A stretch of DNA of 64,000 nt from the NCBI GenBank assembly GCA_965224785.1, contig OZ245062.1:4216001-4280000 (forward strand), read 5' to 3'. Under the pieces are notes generated by a model, which was not told where the DNA came from, did not search any database, and saw nothing but the letters and a program-made list of their open reading frames with translations. Below are positions 36,638-46,200 of the stretch, piece by piece. Both the position numbers and the translations under genes were made by a program. The stretch is from JALSNL01 sp036479585. GTDB taxonomy: Bacteria > Bacteroidota > Ignavibacteria > Ignavibacteriales > Melioribacteraceae. Within the stretch, counting starts at the first letter, position 1; the number at the start of each line of letters is the position of its first letter.

Positions 36638-37057
36638 ATGAAGCATATATTGTTTGTGGGTATGATATCTTTTTTATTATTTACATCTTGTGATAATTTT
36701 CTTAGTTCAGAAGAAAAAGATGGTGTTTATTTGGATTACCTTGGCAAGAGTACGGAGTATGAAGAAATGATACAATTTAGATTAATAAACAATAGTAATG
36801 CCAGCATTGAGTATTGGGGTTATGGAAGTAAGTCTCCATTTTATAATTACCAAATCAAGAATGATACTGGGTGGTCAGCAAATATGCTTGGATGGTGCGG
36901 AACAGGAGCTGGTGTAAATGAATTATCTACAAACTCCAATATTGAATTTAGGTCAACTAAACCAAAAAATACAAGTGTGTGGAGATTAATTTTCCATTAT
37001 AAAATTAAGGGTTTGGAAGAGGTGGAAACTATTTATAGTGTACCAATCCAGAATTAA
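36638..37057 (+). CDS. Small lipoprotein, function unknown
   Basis: 139 aa from ATG at 36638, with CAGGTACATT upstream. A longer in-frame start (GTG at 36593) is rejected because it places a hydrophilic tail before the signal peptide. Lipobox LFTSC (Cys18). The mature domain reads as a short beta-sandwich: EEMIQFRLINNSNASIEYWG ... SVWRLIFHYKIKG. This resembles small periplasmic immunoglobulin-like proteins, but I cannot name a family. It follows the MscS gene by 75 bp on the same strand. Confidence 0.6.
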   Translation: MKHILFVGMISFLLFTSCDNFLSSEEKDGVYLDYLGKSTEYEEMIQFRLINNSNASIEYWGYGSKSPFYNYQIKNDTGWSANMLGWCGTGAGVNELSTNSNIEFRSTKPKNTSVWRLIFHYKIKGLEEVETIYSVPIQN

Positions 37058-37073
37058 CTTATAATAGTTCTCA

Positions 37074-38066
37074 TTATAATATTTGCAAATTTTCAATTGT
37101 AAAACTATCACACATAACTTGTTCAAACATATCAACTAAATCTTCATTAGTAATTTTATTAAAATCTTTTTCTTGTGGAGTTATACAAAGCCCAGCCATA
37201 TCAACGGCAGCCGGACTAAACAATATTTTAGAATCATCCTCTGCAAAAAATTGCTTTGGTCTGTGCAGCTTTCTAGGGAACAAAAATACTTTCCAACTAT
37301 TCTCTGTATAAGTTGAAATTATATTCATTAAAGGTTCTTCCTTGCTAGTACTGAGCTTCTTTAGTTGATTGACTACATCAATAAATAATTTCACTAATTC
37401 ACTTTTCTCTTTGGCTTCAAAAAAGAAGAACCTATTTAACTGATGATTAACTGCAACAACTTTAGAATTATTTTGAGAAAACAATTCTCTTCCAAAATAT
37501 TCTGCAAAGTATTTATAGTTAATTTCAATTGGAGTTGAGTTTTTTAATCCTGCTTGAAAGTGTAAATGATCTGGGGCGGAAGCACCACATTTAGGGCCAT
37601 TATAAAAAACGAAAAAATTATCTCTCAAATCATAAGCAATATCTAACAAATCTTCAATTGAATTCTCAATATTTTGTGGTGTGTGTTTTAAATGTGGAAT
37701 TGTTAAGTGTTGCTTAAAAATGGGGAATGGATTAATCAGAATAACATAATCATCTTTATACTTTATCCCTTTTTGTACATCCGGAAGATTTTCTTCACAC
37801 AAAAAACAAGCTCTATCTTTAATGGTTTTTTTATCAACCTTTGCAGAAGAAGAAACAATTCTTGATGGATTAAATTGAACTTTGATTTTGTAATCATCAA
37901 AATTAAAGTCTTTCGTTTTAATTTGTTCAAGATTTTGAAAGTTACTCCTAACTAATTCCCAATTATTTTTTTGATGCAACAAAAGTGAAATAGCTTCATC
38001 GCTAAGAGTATCAGTACTTCCGTAGGTTTTTAGTTCTTTGTCAGATATAAATATTTTGTTATTCAT
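37074..38066 (-). CDS. DUF4922 / HIT-superfamily protein, possible sugar-nucleotide phosphorylase
   Basis: 330 aa. Residues 88-91 hold a CxxC pair (CFLCEENLP) like the zinc knuckle of GalT/HIT proteins. The active-site-like motif is APDHLHFQ (H167, H169, Q171), with ILINPFPIFKQHLTIP upstream. This fits the DUF4922 branch, related to GDP-glucose phosphorylase and ATP adenylyltransferases. The likely chemistry is nucleotidyl transfer or phosphorolysis on a sugar nucleotide. Its neighbour 104 bp upstream on the same strand is a GT2 glycosyltransferase, suggesting a shared saccharide pathway. The family B repeat at 38094 lies between them. Confidence 0.75.
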   Translation of the reverse strand: MNNKIFISDKELKTYGSTDTLSDEAISLLLHQKNNWELVRSNFQNLEQIKTKDFNFDDYKIKVQFNPSRIVSSSAKVDKKTIKDRACFLCEENLPDVQKGIKYKDDYVILINPFPIFKQHLTIPHLKHTPQNIENSIEDLLDIAYDLRDNFFVFYNGPKCGASAPDHLHFQAGLKNSTPIEINYKYFAEYFGRELFSQNNSKVVAVNHQLNRFFFFEAKEKSELVKLFIDVVNQLKKLSTSKEEPLMNIISTYTENSWKVFLFPRKLHRPKQFFAEDDSKILFSPAAVDMAGLCITPQEKDFNKITNEDLVDMFEQVMCDSFTIENLQIL

Positions 38067-38093
38067 GTTTGTTAAAATAATACAAATATTTCT

Positions 38094-38166
38094 GTCATTT
38101 CCGAATATCTCTATCGGAAATCCAGTATTTTGAAAAAAATGGATTCCCAGTCAAGCTGAGAATGAC
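38094..38166. repeat. Dispersed inverted-repeat element, family B, copy 1
   Basis: Starts GTCATTTCCGA and ends GAATGAC (terminal inverted repeats). TTCCGA/TCGGAA forms a left hairpin and AAATCCAGT/ATGGATTCCC pair loosely in the middle. 73 bp. Near-identical to 50223 apart from the centre and a 26 bp segment missing here. Confidence 0.7.
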
Positions 38167-38170
38167 AACA

Positions 38171-39550
38171 CTATTTGTTCTTGTTTTTTAATTGTCTCGC
38201 TAAAACTTCAATTGTTCTAATTTTATCTTTATATAAATTGTTAGAATTTGTTTTTACAATATCCAAAGCTGCATCGGAGTTTCCATCCCAGCGCCTGCAA
38301 AGATAAAGTGATGTATAAATTCTACCTATTTGATAATTACGTGAAATCTCTAATCCAACAGCATAGTCTTCACCATAACTTACATTGGGGATTTTTATAT
38401 CTCTGAGAACTGGAGTATAAAAAGCTCTTGGCGCTCCAAGTCCATTTATTCTAAGTGCATTGTTTTTCCCATTGTCTGGTGTCCACTCTTTATGGTCAAT
38501 AAGTCCAGGTGGAATTTCTTTTAAATTAAAATCTGTTAGACTGTACGAACCAATAACCATTGCACATTTTTCTTTGTTAAAGGTATCAACAATTTTTTGC
38601 AAAGTATTTTCGTCTGAATAAATATCGTCACTATCTAGTTGAACAGAAAAGCGACCACAATTTTCATTCATTATTCCTTCATTCCAGCAACCACCAATTT
38701 GTAAATCTGTTCTTTCCGGAATTACATGAATTATTTTATCATTCTTATTCGCAGATTGCTCAATAGCATCCGTAGTTCCATCGGTTGAGTGGTTATCAAC
38801 AATAATTAAATTGAACTTAAAATTTGTTTTTTGTTTTAGCACAGATTCTATTGCATCCCCAATAGTATTAGCTCTATCTCTTACCGGAATAATTACGGAA
38901 GCTTCAAACTCAAATTCGCTATCATCAATAGCAATAGGCTCAAACGTAGAATCTACGAATGCTTTGATATTTTTCAAATGATTTGTAACTGCTCTTTCCT
39001 TTTCTAATTGGGCTTGCTGATTTTTCGGGTCAACATAATCAAATTGTTTTTCGCCTGACTTTCTAGTATCATCTTCAATTGCTGTGTACAAATATTCGGG
39101 TATTCTTATTAGAGAATAATTTTGAGAAATTAGTAATCGTAACTCATATAAACCAGATGTATCAAAGTCTTCTGTGAAATTTGCCACAGCATTTTTTAAT
39201 GTCTCAGTTTTAATAAGTATCAATGGCCCAAAATTAAAATCATCCCTTAAACTTCCAAGTTGGTAATCAATAACTGGGTGGTTGCTTTTTTTATTTTCTT
39301 TAACTTCATAATAATCTGAATATACAATTCCAGCTCCCGTATTTTTAGCAACGTTCACTAATCGATCAATACTATATGCCCCAAACTCAATTTTAGTATC
39401 ATTTGTTATCAGAACTATATATTCAGTTTTTACTTGTTCAGAAATTGAACGAATAGATTTTGATGAAAGCATTTCTTCAACTATCAAAAAATCTAATCCG
39501 TGAATATTATTGTTTTTGTTTGTTGATGCAATTGTTATGTCGTTTTTCAT
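38171..39550 (-). CDS. Two-domain GT2 glycosyltransferase
   Basis: 459 aa. The C-terminal half (about 215-450) is a canonical GT2 domain: FEASVIIPVRDRANTIGDAI, NLIIVDNHSTDGTTDAI, the D-x-D region FSVQLDSDDIYSDE and the acceptor-side GLGAPRAFYTP followed by GEDYAVGLEI. The N-terminal half (LDFLIVEEMLSS ... EYIVLITNDTKIEFGAY ... GIVYSDYYEV) looks like a diverged second GT-A domain with its own acidic TNDTK region. Cytoplasmic, no membrane segment. Probable partner of the DUF4922 protein just downstream. Donor and acceptor are unknown. Confidence 0.82.
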   Translation of the reverse strand: MKNDITIASTNKNNNIHGLDFLIVEEMLSSKSIRSISEQVKTEYIVLITNDTKIEFGAYSIDRLVNVAKNTGAGIVYSDYYEVKENKKSNHPVIDYQLGSLRDDFNFGPLILIKTETLKNAVANFTEDFDTSGLYELRLLISQNYSLIRIPEYLYTAIEDDTRKSGEKQFDYVDPKNQQAQLEKERAVTNHLKNIKAFVDSTFEPIAIDDSEFEFEASVIIPVRDRANTIGDAIESVLKQKTNFKFNLIIVDNHSTDGTTDAIEQSANKNDKIIHVIPERTDLQIGGCWNEGIMNENCGRFSVQLDSDDIYSDENTLQKIVDTFNKEKCAMVIGSYSLTDFNLKEIPPGLIDHKEWTPDNGKNNALRINGLGAPRAFYTPVLRDIKIPNVSYGEDYAVGLEISRNYQIGRIYTSLYLCRRWDGNSDAALDIVKTNSNNLYKDKIRTIEVLARQLKNKNK

Positions 39551-39645
39551 AGCTGTGTGTTCCTATGTATCTGGCACTTTCAAAATGTGCAGGTTACACT
39601 AAAATAAGTTTTGCATATTGCAAGCAATCTACGTTACAATATCAG

Positions 39646-41589
39646 TTAAAAAGTTAATGTTGTTCCAATAAAAAATTGTCTTCCAGCTTCTGGAAGTCCA
39701 AATTGTGTATAATATAATTTATCAAAAATATTATTTGCTCTAACAAATAAATCAATATTTCTTTTTTTAGAGAAAGGAAATTTATACAAAAGTTTTAAAT
39801 TAACTAATAAATAATTATCCAATTTTTGAAATCCTTCCGAACCATCTTTAAGTGCATATTCATTACTTATAAAATTAGATTCCAAAGTTGCATCGATATT
39901 CGCAGAAATACTATAATTGAGATTGCCATTAAATATAAAATTGGGTTTATATTCTAACGTATCAATAAAGTTTCCTTTTGTGTCTTTTGCAAAAGAGTTT
40001 AAATATGATAGATTGAAATTTATATTTAGTTCATCTGAAAAATTTATCTTGTTTGTAAATTCAAATCCATAATTTCTAATTTCACTTTTATTGATTCTCA
40101 TAAATGTTGTATCAGAGATTGTTGCTCTTACAATTCCATCGTTTACATAACTTAAAAAGAAATTTATTTGACTTGATGTGTTCTCTCCGGTATAGTTTAA
40201 TCCACCTTCTACAGAATGGGAAACTTCTGATTTAAGTCCCGGATTTGGAATGAATTTCCCTAATGCATCTGAAAACATTTCTCTTAGTGTGGGAAATCTA
40301 GTTTTACGACCTAAGTTTAATTGTGCTGATAGCACAGACGAAAAATTGTAAAGAGCTGAAAAATTAGTGCCGTAATTTGTCAACATTTTATTTGAAGGGA
40401 ATGAACCAGTTATGGGTGTGGATTGTCCGTCAAAGCTTACTCCCAGAATACTAAAAAAATTATTTTTCAGAAATTCATACTCAGTACCAATACTAAAAGT
40501 TTGTTGGGAATAATCAGTTTCAACAAAATTACTTGATAGAAATTTTTCATTATGCAATGAGGTTATTCCACTAGCAACAAATTTTAATATTGAGCTATTA
40601 CTAAGTACTGATGAATACAATAATCTCCCGTAAAAAGTTAGGTCGTCATTGTACTCAATATCATCTATAACTTTGTAGTTAATAGATTTGTATTGATCTA
40701 TCTGCATATTAAATTTTGCTACAGAAAAAGCGTAAGAAAAATTTGACCCATTGTAAATTCCATGAGTTCCGTTTAGTATTAGAGAGTTATATTGCCAGTT
40801 GGGGTATTTCCAAAACCTTGGTTTAGTAATACCTATTTCCGGAGGCACACTTTTTTTAGAGTCTTTAGATGAAAATGATAGCGATATTTTTGAATTATAG
40901 GAAAACTCATACCCAACTTTAGCAAATCCACTAAGTGTTTGTAAGGAACTATTAATTCTTACCCTCCTTATATTTCCTGAGTTGTTAAATGAGTTGGGCA
41001 AGTTAAAGCCATCTGTGGAATTATAAGAAAGCGAAAGTAGATATTGCAGACCTCCCGTCTTTTCTGACCAATACCCTGAATAGTTTTGAAAATAATTCTC
41101 TCCACCTATAATTTTAATTTGTTTACTTCGTTTAGCATTATATGTAAACGAAGAAATATCAACAACACCTGCAATTGTATTTGTTCCATAAACTACAGAG
41201 GGAATTCCTTTTGTAATTTCAATATTATCAATTGTATTAGTGGGTAGCAAACTTAAATCAATTCTATTATCCCAAGGAATATTTAAAGGAACGCCATCAA
41301 AGAATAAAGTTAATTGACGTGTGGACGAACCTCTAAAATAAATCTGACTTTCACCTCTAGAATTATTCTGAATTTTTACTGAAGGTATTTGTTGTGTAAT
41401 TTCACTTAAATTGGCTGCATCAGAGTTATGAATAACTTTTTGTTCAATTTTTGTTATTGGTTTTGGTTTAACAAGAATACTGCTTTGCACTTTTACTTCA
41501 TCAAGTTTGTAATGTTTAATTGAATCAACTTGAGCAGACGAAGAAAAATATAAAAGAACAACTATAAGAAAGAATAATTTTATATGCAT
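39646..41589 (-). CDS. TonB-dependent receptor
   Basis: 647 aa. The signal peptide ends near SSAQ (about residue 19). A plug domain follows: KIEQKVIHNSDAANLSEITQ, IPSVKIQNNSRGESQIYFRG, LFFDGVPLN, IDNIEITKGIPSVVYGTNTI. The remaining about 500 residues form beta strands of a 22-strand barrel, ending GRQFFIGTTLTF with the terminal Phe of outer-membrane barrels. It resembles BtuB/siderophore-type receptors for import of a scarce ligand. No ligand-specific partner, SusD gene or riboswitch is seen. It has no N-terminal carboxypeptidase-regulatory domain, unlike SusC. Confidence 0.92.
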   Translation of the reverse strand: MHIKLFFLIVVLLYFSSSAQVDSIKHYKLDEVKVQSSILVKPKPITKIEQKVIHNSDAANLSEITQQIPSVKIQNNSRGESQIYFRGSSTRQLTLFFDGVPLNIPWDNRIDLSLLPTNTIDNIEITKGIPSVVYGTNTIAGVVDISSFTYNAKRSKQIKIIGGENYFQNYSGYWSEKTGGLQYLLSLSYNSTDGFNLPNSFNNSGNIRRVRINSSLQTLSGFAKVGYEFSYNSKISLSFSSKDSKKSVPPEIGITKPRFWKYPNWQYNSLILNGTHGIYNGSNFSYAFSVAKFNMQIDQYKSINYKVIDDIEYNDDLTFYGRLLYSSVLSNSSILKFVASGITSLHNEKFLSSNFVETDYSQQTFSIGTEYEFLKNNFFSILGVSFDGQSTPITGSFPSNKMLTNYGTNFSALYNFSSVLSAQLNLGRKTRFPTLREMFSDALGKFIPNPGLKSEVSHSVEGGLNYTGENTSSQINFFLSYVNDGIVRATISDTTFMRINKSEIRNYGFEFTNKINFSDELNINFNLSYLNSFAKDTKGNFIDTLEYKPNFIFNGNLNYSISANIDATLESNFISNEYALKDGSEGFQKLDNYLLVNLKLLYKFPFSKKRNIDLFVRANNIFDKLYYTQFGLPEAGRQFFIGTTLTF

Positions 41590-41800
41590 TGAGTAACAGT
41601 TACAAAAATTTTAATAATATTTAAGTGATTATAATCACAGAACAAAATAATAGAAAGAATTATTTTATTGTAATGTTTTTATAAAAAAATGATTCTTTTT
41701 TGTCTTTTAATAAAATCTTGTTATTTTAAGATTAAGTATATTTTGATTTACAAAAATTAAAATCATTCTAATCATTATCAATCTAATAAGGAGATGTTGT

Positions 41801-42325
41801 ATGAAAAAAGTAGTATTGGTTTTAGCGGTTCTTTTTTTTATGGTAGGAACTATTAGTGCACAATTTCAAGAAGGGAAACATCATGCTGGTCCTTCAATAG
41901 GTCTTTCGTTTCTTGGAGCTTCTGCAGTTCAATTTGGAGCTAACTATGAGTATGGAATGAAAATTGATGATGTTCCTGGATTAATTGGAATTGGTGGCAT
42001 TTTCCGTTATTGGAATTATGACTTGGGATTTTGGAGTTATACAAATATAGTAATAGGTGCTCAAGGTAATTACCACTTTAAAGTTGGCGATGGTAAAGTG
42101 GATCCTTACGTAGGTATAACACTTGCTTATAATGCTGGGACAGTTAGTTCAGATGGCAATGATTATTTTGGTTCTTTATTAGGGAATTCAGTTACTAATG
42201 GTGGTATTTGGTTTGGTTTCCAAGGTGGAGCAAGATATTGGTTCTCTCCAAATATGGCTGCTCATGCAAGATTTGGTGTAGGTACAGGTTCTGCTTTAGA
42301 CTTAGGAATTGATTTTAAATTCTAG
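41801..42325 (+). CDS. Outer-membrane beta-barrel protein (OmpW/porin-like)
   Basis: 174 aa with AAGGAGATGTTGT as ribosome-binding site. The signal peptide ends at ISAQ (about residue 21). Glycine/aromatic-rich alternating strands follow (GPSIGLSFLGASAVQFGANY, IWFGFQGGARYWFSPNMAA), ending LDLGIDFKF with the barrel-terminal Phe. It is a small eight-stranded type of barrel. Monocistronic: a strong terminator follows. Confidence 0.78.
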   Translation: MKKVVLVLAVLFFMVGTISAQFQEGKHHAGPSIGLSFLGASAVQFGANYEYGMKIDDVPGLIGIGGIFRYWNYDLGFWSYTNIVIGAQGNYHFKVGDGKVDPYVGITLAYNAGTVSSDGNDYFGSLLGNSVTNGGIWFGFQGGARYWFSPNMAAHARFGVGTGSALDLGIDFKF

Positions 42326-42349
42326 AACTATATCTTTAATGTTTTAATG

Positions 42350-42380
42350 TGCGATATTCTTTTTAGAGTATCGCATTTTT
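42350..42380 (+). terminator. Intrinsic terminator after barrel gene
   Basis: TGCGATATTC (42350-42359) pairs with GAGTATCGCA (42365-42374); one G-U pair; short loop TTTTA; then six T. It lies 24 bp after the stop codon. Confidence 0.88.
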
Positions 42381-42501
42381 TATACATTCTTTTTTAAATC
42401 TTATGGATTAACTCTTTAAAATTAAATTAAAAACTAGTATTTTCATTTTGTAAAAAGTTTTAATAGTAAATTCTAAACCATTTTATCTAAAAGGAGTTGA
42501 T

Positions 42502-43083
42502 ATGAAAAAATTGTTTGTTACCGCTTTAATATTATTTAGTTTTATTTCTCTTCAAGCTCAAAGAAACCCTATGTCTATTGGAGTAAATGCAGAAGTTTCA
42601 ATACCCTTAGGTGATTTTTCTAATATTGCATCGATGGGTTTTGGACTTAATGGAAAATTTATTTATGGTTTGTCTGATGTTTTTGAAACTACAGGTTCTA
42701 TAGGATTTATTTCGTGGACTAGAGATGTACCAACAATTACTGAAGTTATTGAAGCTTCAGTTGATGGGTCGTTCACCTCAATTCCAATAATGGCGGGAAT
42801 TAGATATTACTTTCCGCAAAGAAACTTGATGCCTTATGCAACTGCAGAATTAGGCTTACAAATTTTTACAACTTCGGATTATACAATTACCATTTCAAAA
42901 ATTGATACAAAATATACTGGTGCAACAGATGTAAATTTTGGTTTTGCCTTTGGAGGAGGAGCTGTGTACGAAGTAAGTAAAGGTTTTAAAATTGATGGAA
43001 ATCTAAAATATAATGTTATTAGTGCTGAAAGTTCACTTGCACATTTAACTTTACAAGTTGGAGTTTTATTTGGCATAAACTAA
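42502..43083 (+). CDS. Outer-membrane beta-barrel protein
   Basis: 193 aa with AAAAGGAGTTGAT as ribosome-binding site. The signal peptide ends at LQAQ (about residue 20). The mature protein has an OMP_b-brl-like pattern: MSIGVNAEVSIPLGDFSNIA, FTSIPIMAGIRYYFPQ, NLMPYATAELGLQI, closing HLTLQVGVLFGIN. It ends in Asn, unusual among barrels. Its own terminator follows. It probably diverged from the preceding barrel gene's family, but the similarity is low. Confidence 0.75.
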   Translation: MKKLFVTALILFSFISLQAQRNPMSIGVNAEVSIPLGDFSNIASMGFGLNGKFIYGLSDVFETTGSIGFISWTRDVPTITEVIEASVDGSFTSIPIMAGIRYYFPQRNLMPYATAELGLQIFTTSDYTITISKIDTKYTGATDVNFGFAFGGGAVYEVSKGFKIDGNLKYNVISAESSLAHLTLQVGVLFGIN

Positions 43084-43100
43084 GCTCTTCTATATTTATT

Positions 43101-43140
43101 AACAGCCATTCTTTTAAGTAGGATGGCTGTTTTTGTTTTA
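43101..43140 (+). terminator. Intrinsic terminator after second barrel gene
   Basis: AACAGCCAT (43101-43109), 13-nt loop, ATGGCTGTT (43123-43131), perfect 9 bp stem followed by a T-rich run. 17 bp after the stop codon. Confidence 0.87.
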
Positions 43141-43229
43141 AAGCATTATAAAAAAGAGTAATGATATCAAACAATCTTTATTTATCTTGAAAGTAAAATA
43201 GTTTAGCTTTCAACTTAATTGAGATTATT

Positions 43230-46200
43230 ATAAAAAAGTTATATACATATTTTCTTCCTATTGTTTTCATTCTATCATGTTCTTATACAAACGCACAATC
43301 CATAGTCCTTTCAGAAATAATGTTTAATCCAACTGAATCAAACAGCGAGTTTGTGGAAATTGTAAATACTTCAGAAACTGATGCTATTGATATTTCAAAC
43401 TATACCATACTTTATCACACTTCTTCTTCGGGAGATAGTTTGGTTTCTATTAACTCGAATTACATTCTTGAACCAAAACAATATGCAATTATTTTAGAAG
43501 GTGATTACGATTTTGAGAACGGAATCTATAAAGGAATAATATCAGATTCGGCATTAGTTTTTACCTTAGATGATAACTCATTTGGAAGTAGAGGAATGGC
43601 TAACTCAAGCGATCGTTCGGTTTATCTAATAAGCGATAACAATGATACAGTTGATGTATATACTTATTCGGCAAACAACAGCAAAGGAATATCTGATGAA
43701 AGAGGGACTACTGCAGCTGATATTTGGTTAAATTCAAAAAATGCAAATGGAACGCCTGGTTTTAGAAATTCAATTTCACCGAGAGAAAATGATTTAGAAC
43801 TTTTGAGTTTAAGTGTAACAAAAACAAATGTTACTATTGGTAATAACTTTGAACTTACTATTAAAATTAAAAATGCTGGAATTCTATTGGCAACAAATCC
43901 CATTCTTAATATTTATAAAGATGTAAATTTTGATGGAATTCAGCAACCAGAAGAATTATTATCTGCAGAAATAATTACTGAAATCACATCAAATGATTCA
44001 GTAGAAATTGTTAAAGAATTTGAAAATAATAGTATTGGTAAAAATAATTTTATTGCAGAAGTAGAATTTGATTTGGATGAATATTTAGATAATAATTCTA
44101 AAATGGTTTCTGTATTTGGAACTGAAATTATTGGAACAAAAGATGACTTAATAATTAATGAAATTATGTATGCTCCAAAGTCCCCAGAACCTGAATGGAT
44201 TGAATTATTTAATAGAAGTGAAAAACAAATCACAATAAACAACTACCAAATTGCAGACTCTAAAGATACCAGCAATATTATTGCTCAAACTACTATGATT
44301 GAACCAAGCGGATATTTGATAATAACTGATGATAGCTCAGTCTCTGAAATTTATCCAGAACTAGAAAAATTTATAATTTTAAGTCTTCCCACATTTAATA
44401 ATTCGGAAGATAAAATTATTTTATTAGATTCATTTGGTCGCACTATTGATTCAGTTTATTATACATCCGACTGGGGAGGAAACAATGGTAAATCACTTGA
44501 ACGGATTGATGCACACAATTCTTCTATTGATTCAAGCAATTGGAAAGAAAATTTAACTTTGGCAACACCCGGGAAAATAAATTCTGTTACACAAAAAGAA
44601 TTTGATGTGAAAATTGTAGATGCTTTCACTTCTCCTAAAGCTCCAATTATTAACAATCCAATTAAGCTAAATGTAAAAGTTAAAAATAGCGGTAAAAAAT
44701 CGCTTGAGTTCAAAATTGATTTGTTTACAGATTCGAATATCGATAGTGTAAAAGAAAATGTTATTGAAACTTCAAATTCCTTATCTCTTAGCGCAGGGGA
44801 TTCTTTATTATATCAGTTTAATTTTGTTGATACAGTTAAATTTAGGAGAGGCTACATTTTTGAAATTTCAACAATTGATGACGATGTTAGCAACAATACT
44901 TTTTACTATACAAGTATTCCAGGTTATCCGTCTAAATCAATACTCGTAAACGAAATAAAATATTCACCAAAGAATGATGAACCTGAATGGGTAGAACTTT
45001 ATAACAATTCAGATTATAATATTGATCTAAAAGATTGGACAATTAGTGATGTACTTACAACGCCAATTTCCAAAAAGATATTTGAGGAAGAATTTATTTT
45101 TCCTTCAAAAACATTTTTTGTTATCTCCAAAGGAAATGTTATATATAATTACTATCGTAATATTCTTTCGCCGGTTCTAGAACTAAAATTCGCAAACCTT
45201 AATAATGATAAAGATGGAATTGTACTTAAAGATAATCGTTCGGCAACAATTGATTCAGTTTTATATACAAATAAAATTGGAGGCAAGAATGGTGAATCGA
45301 TTGAAAGAGTTTCTTTGGAGTTTAGTTCAACAAATTCAAATAATTGGAAATCGTCAATAGATATTGAAAATGGAACTCCAGGACGAATTAATTCTGTAAC
45401 CTCAAAAGATTATGATTTGGTAATTAGTTCAATTTCAACTGTTCCTAAATTCCCCATTAAGAATGATAAAATTAAAATAAGTGTAAAAATTATAAATAGA
45501 GGAAACTTTAATGTAGATAATTTCAGTGCAATATTATCTTTTGGAAAAAACTCTCCTATTCAAGAATTAGAACAAATAAATAATTTAAGTTTATCAAAAG
45601 GGGATTCGCTTGTTATAACATCAAAACTAGAAGTTACAATTTCAGATACATTATTTATTTCAGCAAAGATAGAATTGCCGAACGATGAGGACAAAACAAA
45701 TAATTATTTGGAAGGAATTGTAACATCAGGTTTTAATAAAAACTCAATTCTAATTAATGAAGTAATGTTTAATCCAAAGGTTGGTGAACCAGTTTGGATT
45801 GAAATAATTAATAATTCAGACTCTACTATAAATATTAATGGATGGAACATTGGTGATTTGCAAACTAAAAATATTATTATAGATGATGATATATTTTTAG
45901 AACCCAACAAACTTCTTATCATAAGTGATTTTTTTCAAAATAGTATTTTTGATGAAGACGTAAATGTTATACAAACAAATCTTCCAAAATTTAGTTCTAA
46001 AAAAGATGCAGTAATTATTTACGATTTCAGAAATGCTGTTATAGATAGTATGAATTATGAACTTCCTAATAATATAGTAAAAGGAATCTCGTTGGAACGA
46101 ATTAGCTTAGATAACTTTTCGAATGACTTATCAAATTGGATATTTTCACTAAGTGAGTCTGGAAGTTCTCCTGGGAATGAAAATTCTATCATAAATATTC

